This document shows positions 1-5,353 of a stretch of DNA of 5,353 nucleotides, one piece after another; within the stretch, counting starts at the first letter, position 1, and every line of letters starts with the position of its first letter. Under the pieces are notes generated by a model. It searched no databases, was not told the origin of the DNA, and saw only the letters and a list, made by a program, of their open reading frames with translations. A program made the translations under genes and the position numbers. The stretch covers positions 1 through 5,353 of the forward strand of contig JAHWYA010000176.1 of assembly GCA_020028115.1 (NCBI GenBank), given 5' to 3'. The stretch comes from Anaeromyxobacter sp. (GTDB lineage Bacteria; Myxococcota; Myxococcia; Myxococcales; Anaeromyxobacteraceae).

Positions 1-865
1 GCAGCCGCGCGAGGAGCTCGCGCAGGAACACCGAGTCGCGCCCGCGCTTCATCGAGCGGAGCAGCCGGTCCGAGCTGTGCTGCAGCGGCATGTCCAGGTA
101 CTTCACGATCTTCGGCTCGTCCGCGATCGCCTCGACGAGCGCGTCCGGCACGTCGCGCGGGTAGGCGTAGTGGCAGCGGATCCAGCGGACGCCTTCGACC
201 CTGGCCAGGGCGCGGAGCAGCTCGTGGAGCCGCGGCCGTCCGGGGAGGTCGGTCCCGTACGCGGTGAGGTCCTGGGCGACGAGGGAGAGCTCGAGCGTCC
301 CCTGCCGGGCGAGCGCCTCCGCCTCCGCCACCACGTCCTCCACCGGCCGCGAGCGCTGCGGGCCGCGCAGCTTGGGGATGATGCAGAACGCGCAGGCGTT
401 GTCGCAGCCCTCGGAGATCTTGAGGTACGCGGTGTGCGAGGCGAGCGAGTTCACCCGCGGCGTCGAGGCGGAGTGGACGAAGTCGGGGTCGGGCACGACG
501 AGCCGCTTCGCCTGGGCGTCCGAGACGATGCGGGCGACGTCGGCGTACGCGCCCGTGCCGAGGAAGTGGTCCACCTCCGGCAGCTCGCGCGCGAGGTCGT
601 CCGCGTGGCGCTGCACGAGGCAGCCCGTCACGACGAGCTTCCGGCAGCGGCCGGCCCGCTTCAGCTCCGCGAGCTCGACGATGGCGTCGACCGACTCGAC
701 CTTCGCGCTCTCGATGAAGCCGCAGGTGTTCACGACGATCACCTCGGCCTTGGCGGGGTCCTGGACGAGGCGGTAGCCCGCCTCGGCGAGCGTCCCGAGC
801 ATGACCTCGCTGTCCACCCGGTTCTTCGGGCAGCCGAGGGTGTGCATGTAGACGCGGGTCGGCAC
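1..865 (-). CDS. rimO: RimO, ribosomal protein S12 methylthiotransferase (3' end outside window)
   Basis: This is a radical-SAM methylthiotransferase of the MiaB/RimO family. RimO adds a methylthio group to the conserved aspartate of ribosomal protein S12, in the cytoplasm. The first 288 codons are visible. The N-terminal UPF0004 domain starts with [13 protein letters not shown], and its three cluster-binding cysteines are C12, C48 (in NTCGFI) and C82 (in TGCL). The radical-SAM domain follows, with CDNACAFC (C154, C158, C161) and then [17 protein letters not shown] and MPLQHSS lie further on. [13 protein letters not shown] and the IIP-x-x-RG string favour RimO over the tRNA enzyme MiaB. The family is usually about 440 residues, so the rest of the catalytic domain and the TRAM domain lie beyond the left edge. 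The chosen start is GTG at 865, giving [12 protein letters not shown]. An in-frame TAG at 881-883 closes the frame upstream, and the only other nearby start is ATG at 847, which would cut very close to the first motif. No Shine-Dalgarno sequence is visible. Confidence 0.95.
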   Translation of the reverse strand, partial: MPTRVYMHTLGCPKNRVDSEVMLGTLAEAGYRLVQDPAKAEVIVVNTCGFIESAKVESVDAIVELAELKRAGRCRKLVVTGCLVQRHADDLARELPEVDHFLGTGAYADVARIVSDAQAKRLVVPDPDFVHSASTPRVNSLASHTAYLKISEGCDNACAFCIIPKLRGPQRSRPVEDVVAEAEALARQGTLELSLVAQDLTAYGTDLPGRPRLHELLRALARVEGVRWIRCHYAYPRDVPDALVEAIADEPKIVKYLDMPLQHSSDRLLRSMKRGRDSVFLRELLARL

Positions 866-877
866 GGGGGCGGGCGC

Positions 878-886
878 GATCTAACA
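878..886 (-). promoter_or_regulatory. Possible extended -10 element of the rimO promoter
   Basis: Read on the minus strand this is TGTTAGATC, which fits an extended -10 (TG-n-TAGATC). It stands out as an A/T-containing island in a stretch of almost pure G and C. The hexamer ends 12 bp before the GTG start of rimO, so transcription would begin about 5 nt before the start codon and leave almost no leader. No convincing -35 is visible. The assignment rests on position and composition only. Confidence 0.35.
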
Positions 887-941
887 GACCGGGAGGGCCG
901 GAGCAACGAGGGGGCCCCCGCGGGCGGGCGGCCGCGCGGGC

Positions 942-961
942 GCGTGTCGCGCGGGACACGC
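942..961. repeat. Perfect inverted repeat, 7-bp arms, in the rimO / creD-like intergenic region
   Basis: The arms GCGTGTC (942-948) and GACACGC (955-961) are exact reverse complements separated by 6 bp. The repeat lies between two divergent genes, 65 bp before the ATG of the creD-like gene and 76 bp behind the rimO start. It could be an operator for a dimeric regulator (core TGTC-N6-GACA) or an mRNA hairpin. There is no T-run, so it is not a typical intrinsic terminator. In DNA this rich in G and C a short palindrome may also be chance, although the arms contain A/T pairs that make it stand out. Confidence 0.4.
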
Positions 962-1026
962 CGGCCGAAAGCCGTGCGCATCCGCGGCGTCCGGCGACGG
1001 AACGGCGCTTGCTCTTCGCCGCGCGC

Positions 1027-2391
1027 ATGAGACGACTCCTCGCCATCGGGTTCATCTGGCTGTGCTGCGCGGGCGCCTGGGCGATCCTCGCGTCCACCCT
1101 CGCCGTCCGGAGCGGCGCCGCCTCGGGCGAGCTCTCGCGCGAGGTCCACGCGCTCTGGGGCCCCCCGCTCGTCCAGACGCCGCCCTCGGCCGCAGGCCGC
1201 GAGCGCCATCGCGTCCGCGTGAAGGAGCAGAAGTTCGACGAGGCGACGAAGCGGTACTTCGAGGTCGAGCGCGACGGCGAGGTCTCGACCGAGCGGCCGC
1301 TCGCGCTCGAGCGGACGGAGGTCGACGCGCACCTCGGCCTCGAGCACCGGCGGAAGGGGCTGCTCTGGTTTCCCACCTACGCCGTCGAGTTCAAGGGCGG
1401 CTACGCGTTCCGGAACGACACCGCCGAGCCGCGCACGGCGCGGATCGCGTTCCCGCTCGAGGCGGCGGGCGTCACCTACGACGGATTCGCCGTCACCGGC
1501 GAGGACGGCTCGCCCATCGCGGTCGCCTTCGAGGAGCGCCGGGAGGGGCGCGAGGACCTCCCCGAGTCGCTCCGGCCGCGGCGCGCCCACGCGGCCTTCG
1601 AGCGGAAGCTCGCGCCCGGCGAGCGCCTCGCCTTCACCGTCGCGTACAAGGCCCGCGGCACCGAGCGGTGGGCGTACGGCGCCGACGGCGAGGGACTCGG
1701 GCCGGAGAAGGGCCGGGCGCGCAACTTCCGCCTGACCGTCACGACCGACTTCGACGAGGTGGACTTCCCGGCGGGGAGCCTGTCGCCGTCCGAGCACGCT
1801 CGCCAGGGCGGCGGCTGGCGCGGGACGTGGAAGTTCGAGCAGATCGTGGGGACGAAGGCGATCGGCCTCGTCCTCCCCGAGCGGCTCAACCCGGGGCCGC
1901 TCGCCGCGAAGCTCACCTTCTTCGCGCCGGTCTCGCTCCTCTTCTTCTTCTTCGTGACCGGGATGCTCCTCGCGGCGCGCGGGCGCTCGATCCACCCGAT
2001 GAGCTACTTCCTCCTCGCCTGCGCCTTCTTCGCGTTCCACCTGCTCTTCGCCTACCTCATCGACCACGCGAGCGTCGCGCCGTCGTTCGTCGCGGCGTCG
2101 GTGGTCTCCGTCGCGCTCGTCGTCTCCTACGCGCGGCTCCTCGTCGGCTGGCGCACGGCGCTCCTCCAGGTGGGGCTCTCGCAGCTCGTCTACCTCGTCC
2201 TCTTCTCGGTCACGTTCTTCTGGAAGGGCTACACCGGGCTCGCGATCACCGTCGGCGCGATCCTCACCCTGTTCGTGATGATGCAGCTCACCGGCCGCAC
2301 GGACTGGGAGCGGGTGCTCGCGCGGGTGCCGTCGAGCGGGCCGCTGCCGCCGCCGATCCCGCCGCGCGCGACGCAGGCGCCGTCGGTCTGA
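1027..2391 (+). CDS. CreD-like inner-membrane protein
   Basis: This is a predicted inner-membrane protein of 454 residues, resembling CreD in length (E. coli CreD is about 450) and layout. An N-terminal membrane anchor (residues about 5-27) is followed by a region like the CreD N-terminus, ending GPPLVQTPP. A large hydrophilic domain, probably periplasmic, runs from about 40 to 295. Five hydrophobic segments follow at about 299-318, 325-345, 352-373, 379-399 and 402-422. The IHPMSYFLL string between the first two of these and the closing MQLTGRTDWE resemble the CreD C-terminal membrane domain. The tail (435-454) is proline-rich. E. coli creD is induced by the CreBC two-component system and affects envelope integrity; its biochemical activity is unknown, and no creB or creC is visible here. 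ATG at 1027 is preferred because it starts directly with MRRLLAIGF. A TTG at 1009 in the same frame would add six residues. Neither has a strong ribosome binding site. Confidence 0.7.
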   Translation: MRRLLAIGFIWLCCAGAWAILASTLAVRSGAASGELSREVHALWGPPLVQTPPSAAGRERHRVRVKEQKFDEATKRYFEVERDGEVSTERPLALERTEVDAHLGLEHRRKGLLWFPTYAVEFKGGYAFRNDTAEPRTARIAFPLEAAGVTYDGFAVTGEDGSPIAVAFEERREGREDLPESLRPRRAHAAFERKLAPGERLAFTVAYKARGTERWAYGADGEGLGPEKGRARNFRLTVTTDFDEVDFPAGSLSPSEHARQGGGWRGTWKFEQIVGTKAIGLVLPERLNPGPLAAKLTFFAPVSLLFFFFVTGMLLAARGRSIHPMSYFLLACAFFAFHLLFAYLIDHASVAPSFVAASVVSVALVVSYARLLVGWRTALLQVGLSQLVYLVLFSVTFFWKGYTGLAITVGAILTLFVMMQLTGRTDWERVLARVPSSGPLPPPIPPRATQAPSV

Positions 2392-2403
2392 GGCGGCGCG
2401 CGG

Positions 2404-2892
2404 CTACTCGCGGAAGTTCTGGAACTGCAGCGGGATCCCGAGCGACGCGCCGCGGATCGCCTGCATACACGCCTGGAGGTCGTCCTTCTTCTTCCCGGTG
2501 ATCCGCACCGCCTCGCCCTGGATCGCCGCCTGGACCTTGAGGCCGCGCTCCTTCACGAGGGCGACGATCTTCTTCGCGTCCTCGCTCTTGAGCCCCCTCT
2601 TCAGCTTCACGAGCTGGCGGACGTGACCGCCGGCCGCCGGCTCGATCTTCTGGGGGTCGAGCCCCTCGAGCGGCACGCCGCGCTTGGCGAACTTCTCCAT
2701 GAGCACGCCGAGCGCGGCCTCGGCGCGCCCATCGGAGTTCGCCTTCACGACGACGTGTCCGTCCTTGTCGCGCTCCAGCTCGGTCGAGGTCCCCTTGAAG
2801 TCGAAGCGCTGCGCGATCTCCTTGCGCGCCTGGTTGAAGGCGTTCTCGACCTCCATGAGGTCCAGCTCGGAGACGACGTCGAAGCTCGGCAT
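2404..2892 (-). CDS. yajQ: YajQ family nucleotide / cyclic-di-GMP-binding protein
   Basis: This is a small cytoplasmic protein of 162 residues, the usual length for the YajQ (UPF0234) family. It starts with the family signature MPSFDVVSELDLMEVENAFNQ, continues with RFDFKGT near residue 30, and ends with PLQFQNFRE; these strings are diagnostic. The family has two ferredoxin-like folds. The E. coli protein was reported to bind nucleotides and tRNA, and the Xanthomonas homologue binds cyclic-di-GMP and acts with a transcription factor in virulence control. Which role applies here cannot be read from sequence. The start is ATG at 2892, because AGGAGG sits exactly 6 nt before it. The GTG at 2898, two codons earlier, directly abuts that AGGAGG and would leave no spacing. 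The gene follows rnj by 21 bp on the same strand, so the two are probably co-transcribed. Its 3' end faces the creD-like gene across 12 bp. Confidence 0.95.
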   Translation of the reverse strand: MPSFDVVSELDLMEVENAFNQARKEIAQRFDFKGTSTELERDKDGHVVVKANSDGRAEAALGVLMEKFAKRGVPLEGLDPQKIEPAAGGHVRQLVKLKRGLKSEDAKKIVALVKERGLKVQAAIQGEAVRITGKKKDDLQACMQAIRGASLGIPLQFQNFRE

Positions 2893-2898
2893 GTCCAC

Positions 2899-2904
2899 CC
2901 TCCT
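2899..2904 (-). promoter_or_regulatory. Shine-Dalgarno site of yajQ
   Basis: Read on the minus strand this is AGGAGG, followed by GTGGAC and then the ATG of yajQ, a 6-nt spacing. It decides the start codon in favour of ATG 2892 over GTG 2898. It is the only strong Shine-Dalgarno sequence ahead of any gene in the window, in line with yajQ being an internal operon gene. Confidence 0.85.
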
Positions 2905-2913
2905 ACCACCACT

Positions 2914-4566
2914 CTAGAGCTCGAGCACCACCGGCAGCACCGACGGGCGGCGCCCGACCTCCCGCCGGAACCACCGCCGGATCGCGACCCGCACGGCCTC
3001 CTGCACCTCGGCGACCGACGCTCGTGCCGTGGGCGACAGCTCGTCGATCGCCCGCAGCGCCTCGCCCCGGATCGCCTCCTCGGCGCCGTCGAACCCCGCG
3101 ACTCCCTTCGCGAACAGCTCCGGGCCGCGCACCACGGCCCCGCTCGACCGCTCGACGGCGAGGACGGCGATGAGGAGTCCCGCCTCCGCGAGGAGCCGCC
3201 GGTCCTTCACGACGAGCGCGCCGATGTCCGCCCCGAGGAGCTCGTCGCGATCGGTGTACACGCGCCCCACCGGGACCTCGCCGTCGACCACCCGGGCGCC
3301 GCCGTCGAGGAGCTCGAGCACCTGCCCGTCCACGAGCACGTCCCGGCGCGGGACGCCCTCCGCGGCGGCGTGGGCGGCGTGGCGCGCGAGGTGGCGGAAC
3401 TCGCCGTGGATGGGGACGAAGTGGGCGGGGCGCGCGAGCGCGATGAGCCGGCGCTGCTCCGCCTGCTGGGCGTGCCCCGAGACGTGCAGCGGGCGCACCC
3501 CTTCGTACGCGACCTCCGCGCCCCGCCGGCAGAGGTCGTTCACCACCTGGCCGACGGCCACCTCGTTCCCCGGGATGAACCGCGACGAGAGGACGACGAG
3601 GTCGCCGGGCGCGATCGAGAGGTCCGGGTGTTCGCCGCGGGCGAGCCGCGCGAGGGCGCTCCGCGGCTCGCCCTGCGTGCCGGTGGTGAGGACGCACAGC
3701 TCCCGCGGCGGCAGGTCCCGCGCCTCCGGGAAGCCCGCCGGCATCCACGCGGGCAGGTCGAGGTACCCGAGCGACTGCGCGAGCCGGACGTTCGAGTCCA
3801 TCGACCGGCCGAGCAGGGCGAGCCGCCGCCCGAACGCGCGGGCCGCGTTCGCGATCTGCTGGATGCGGTGGATGTTGGAGGCGAAGCAGGCGACGAAGAC
3901 CCGGCCGCGGGCGCGCTCGAACACCTCCTCGAGCGCGCCGCCCACGGCCGACTCGGAGAGCGAGCTGCCGTCGCGCTCGGCGTTCGTCGAGTCGGAGAGG
4001 AGGAGGCGGACCCCGCCGCGGCCGAGCGCCTCGATGCGGGCGAGGTCCATCCCCGGCCCCGCCACCGGGTGCTCGTCGATCTTGAAGTCGCCGGAGTGGA
4101 CGATCGTCCCCTGCGGGGTCCGGAGCGCGAGGCCGCAGGCGTCCGGGATCGAGTGCGTCACCGAGAAGAACTCGGCGGAGAGGGGGGACGCGTCCCCCGC
4201 CGGCCGCACGTCGCCCGGGACGACCTCTCGGAGGTCGGCGGCGACCCCCGCCTCGTCGAGGCGGGGCTTCAGGAGCGCGAGCGTGAACCGGGTGGCGTAG
4301 ACCGGGACCGGGACGTCGCGGAGGAGGAACGGCAGCGCGCCGAGGTGGTCCTCGTGGCCGTGCGTCAGGAAGACCGCGCCGACCCGCTCGCGCCGCTCGC
4401 GCAGGTAGGACAGGTCGGGGGCGATGACGTCGATCCCGAGCGGCTCGTTCGGGAACATGATCCCGCAGTCCACGACCGCGATCCGGCCGTCGCACTCGAC
4501 GGCCATGCAGTTCATGCCGATCTCGCCGAGGCCGCCGAGCGGCACGATGCGGACGGGGGCGGCCAC
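2914..4566 (-). CDS. rnj: Ribonuclease J (metallo-beta-lactamase / beta-CASP nuclease)
   Basis: RNase J is a cytoplasmic 5'-3' exoribonuclease, also described as an endonuclease, that acts in rRNA maturation and mRNA decay. The protein has 550 residues, typical for the family. It starts with VRIVPLGGLGEIGMNCM. The metallo-beta-lactamase zinc site is intact: H69-G-H71-E-D73-H74, then H138 and D160 (in HSGDFK), and H387 (in PIHGE). The inserted beta-CASP domain has SDSTNAERDG (191-200), CFASNIHRIQQ (227-237) and TGTQGEP (295-301), followed by HVSGHA (361-366). The C-terminal domain ends RRPSVLPVVLEL, the usual family ending. All expected catalytic residues are present, so it should be active. 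The start is GTG at 4566, which puts the first motif at the normal distance from the N-terminus. The frame stays open further upstream, but that would run across the divergent gene. No Shine-Dalgarno precedes the GTG. It is the first gene of a likely rnj-yajQ operon. Confidence 0.95.
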   Translation of the reverse strand: MAAPVRIVPLGGLGEIGMNCMAVECDGRIAVVDCGIMFPNEPLGIDVIAPDLSYLRERRERVGAVFLTHGHEDHLGALPFLLRDVPVPVYATRFTLALLKPRLDEAGVAADLREVVPGDVRPAGDASPLSAEFFSVTHSIPDACGLALRTPQGTIVHSGDFKIDEHPVAGPGMDLARIEALGRGGVRLLLSDSTNAERDGSSLSESAVGGALEEVFERARGRVFVACFASNIHRIQQIANAARAFGRRLALLGRSMDSNVRLAQSLGYLDLPAWMPAGFPEARDLPPRELCVLTTGTQGEPRSALARLARGEHPDLSIAPGDLVVLSSRFIPGNEVAVGQVVNDLCRRGAEVAYEGVRPLHVSGHAQQAEQRRLIALARPAHFVPIHGEFRHLARHAAHAAAEGVPRRDVLVDGQVLELLDGGARVVDGEVPVGRVYTDRDELLGADIGALVVKDRRLLAEAGLLIAVLAVERSSGAVVRGPELFAKGVAGFDGAEEAIRGEALRAIDELSPTARASVAEVQEAVRVAIRRWFRREVGRRPSVLPVVLEL

Positions 4567-4572
4567 CGCCCG

Positions 4573-4578
4573 AATGTA
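4573..4578 (-). promoter_or_regulatory. Possible -10 element of rnj (leaderless start)
   Basis: Read on the minus strand this is TACATT, matching TATAAT at four of six positions, in an otherwise G/C-only stretch. It ends 6 bp before the GTG start of rnj, so transcription would begin at or next to the start codon. Together with the missing Shine-Dalgarno this suggests a leaderless message. No clear -35 can be seen; its expected place is about 4596-4601. Confidence 0.45.
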
Positions 4579-4614
4579 CCGCCTCGGCGGCCGGCCCGCA
4601 CCGCCGCTCCGTGC

Positions 4615-4620
4615 TAGCCT
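4615..4620 (+). promoter_or_regulatory. Possible -10 element of the exported-protein gene (leaderless start)
   Basis: TAGCCT is preceded by TGC, giving the extended form TG-n-TAnnnT. It ends 7 bp before the GTG at 4628, the spacing expected between a -10 and a transcription start, so the GTG would be the first codon of a leaderless mRNA. Only three of six hexamer positions match the consensus and no -35 is evident. The support comes from exact spacing and the absence of a ribosome binding site. Confidence 0.4.
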
Positions 4621-4627
4621 CCGCCCG

Positions 4628-5353
4628 GTGCCGCGCCCCGCCGTCCTCCTCGTCCTCGCCGCCGCCCTCGCGGCCACCCCCGGCCCTGCGACGCCGGCGG
4701 CGGAGGCGCGCGCCGCGAGCGCCGACGTGGTGCCGCTCCGGTTCGCGTGGCCCTCCCCCGCGCGCGCGAAGGTGACCTTCCGGCGCACGCGGAGCCGCGC
4801 GGGAGAGCCGCCCGGGACGTTCACCGCGCGCTACGAGCTCGTCGCGGAGGCGGCGGACGGCGGCCTCGCCGTCGCGACCCGCGGCACGACGTGGCGGGGC
4901 GATCTCCCCTTCCCGCCCGCGCTCTCGAGGGAGGCGCTCCGCGCGTCGGAGCGGGTCGTGCAGCGGATCCGCCCGCAGGGGGAGTTCGCGGGGCTCGAGG
5001 GGGCCGACGCGCTCCGCCCGCTCCTCGCGCGCGTCCTCGACGACGCGCGCGTGCCGCCGGAGCAGGCGGAGCGCGCCCTCGCGCTCGCCCTCGCGGCCAC
5101 CCAGGCGGACGCCGAGGAGCTGTGGAACGTGGCCGTCGGGTTCTGGACCGGCGCCGACCTCCGGCTCGGCGAGACGTACGCGCTCGAGTCCGAGGCGGAG
5201 CTCCCGCTCCTGCCCGGCGTACGCGCCGCCCAGGCGGTGCAGTTCGGAGTGCGCCGCCGCGTCCCGTGCTCCGCGGCGGAGCGCGCGCCCCGGTGCGTCG
5301 AGGCCGTGCTCCGCTCGACGCCGGACCGCGCGGCGCTCGAGCGGGCCGCGCCG
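4628..5353 (+). CDS. Exported protein of unknown function (3' end outside window)
   Basis: The frame is open for 242 codons to the right edge, with the strong G/C third-position bias of a real gene. I do not recognise the family. The N-terminus looks like a signal peptide: PRP, then a hydrophobic run LLVLAAALAA, then a proline- and alanine-rich stretch ending near AEARA at about residue 29. There is no lipobox cysteine, so the protein is probably periplasmic or secreted rather than a lipoprotein. The rest is soluble, with a beta-rich look (RAKVTFRRT, TARYELVAEA), a helical middle (REALRASERV, then EQAERALALALAA), and ELWNVAVGFWTGADLRLGETY. Two cysteines, C214 and C223, could form a disulphide. 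GTG 4628 is chosen because it places the hydrophobic core close to the N-terminus and leaves room for the divergent promoters. ATG 4574, 18 codons earlier in the same frame, is possible but would overlap the proposed rnj promoter. The gene is divergent from rnj. Confidence 0.75.
   Translation, partial: MPRPAVLLVLAAALAATPGPATPAAEARAASADVVPLRFAWPSPARAKVTFRRTRSRAGEPPGTFTARYELVAEAADGGLAVATRGTTWRGDLPFPPALSREALRASERVVQRIRPQGEFAGLEGADALRPLLARVLDDARVPPEQAERALALALAATQADAEELWNVAVGFWTGADLRLGETYALESEAELPLLPGVRAAQAVQFGVRRRVPCSAAERAPRCVEAVLRSTPDRAALERAAP

Noticed and set aside
910..945. GGGGGCCCCC and neighbouring G/C palindromes as a terminator or regulatory structure.
   Set aside because: They are G/C-only low-complexity sequence without a T-run, of a kind expected by chance at this base composition.
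77..1030. A 317-codon plus-strand frame opposite rimO.
   Set aside because: It is antisense to a gene with unambiguous RimO motifs and has no recognisable protein features.
1054..1074. Cysteines in the first hydrophobic segment of the creD-like protein (WLCCAG) as a lipobox.
   Set aside because: The residues before the cysteine (IWL) do not fit the small-residue lipobox pattern, and CreD-type proteins keep this segment as an anchor.
739..2067. A 442-codon open frame on the minus strand, opposite the creD-like gene.
   Set aside because: Its composition is low-complexity E/R/A/P. The plus-strand frame has coherent membrane segments and family-like motifs, so this is a shadow.
2893..2898. GTG at 2898 as the yajQ start.
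   Set aside because: It directly abuts the AGGAGG, leaving no spacing. ATG 2892 has 6-nt spacing and gives the standard MPSFD N-terminus.
2623..4617. A 664-codon open frame on the plus strand, opposite rnj and part of yajQ.
   Set aside because: It is antisense to two clearly recognised genes, its translation is dominated by R, E, D, P, A and H with no domain, and such frames are expected in very GC-rich DNA.
4567..4824. An N-terminal extension of RNase J by 86 codons through the open frame upstream.
   Set aside because: RNase J normally starts a few residues before the RIVPLGGLGEIGMN motif. The extension would cross the promoter region and the coding start of the divergent gene, and its translation is low-complexity R/A/G.

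Overview
The window is very GC-rich chromosomal DNA. Third codon positions are almost all G or C, and codon use looks uniform across all the genes. The protein sequences and GC content suggest a myxobacterium-like deltaproteobacterium (Myxococcota, perhaps near Anaeromyxobacter). That placement is an inference, because no rRNA or other marker gene is present.

Layout from left to right: (1) the N-terminal two thirds of rimO, on the minus strand and running off the left edge; (2) a 161-bp divergent intergenic region with a -10-like element for rimO and a perfect 7-bp inverted repeat; (3) a plus-strand gene for a CreD-like inner-membrane protein; (4) yajQ on the minus strand, convergent with the creD-like gene across only 12 bp; (5) rnj (ribonuclease J), minus strand, 21 bp upstream of yajQ and probably in the same operon; (6) a 61-bp divergent promoter region; (7) the start of a plus-strand gene for an exported protein of unknown function, running off the right edge.

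The window is mostly housekeeping and RNA-related: RimO modifies ribosomal protein S12, RNase J matures and degrades RNA, and YajQ is a small protein reported to bind nucleotides or cyclic-di-GMP. The CreD-like protein and the exported protein belong to the cell envelope. I see no mobile element, CRISPR array, tRNA or rRNA, no sign of horizontal transfer, and no new multi-gene system.

The most interesting signal is in the gene starts. rnj and the exported-protein gene lack a Shine-Dalgarno sequence and instead have a -10-like hexamer 6-7 bp before a GTG start, which suggests leaderless mRNAs. rimO shows a weaker version. yajQ, internal to the operon, has a textbook AGGAGG at ideal spacing. 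Long open frames opposite the real genes are by-products of the high GC content and are left out.
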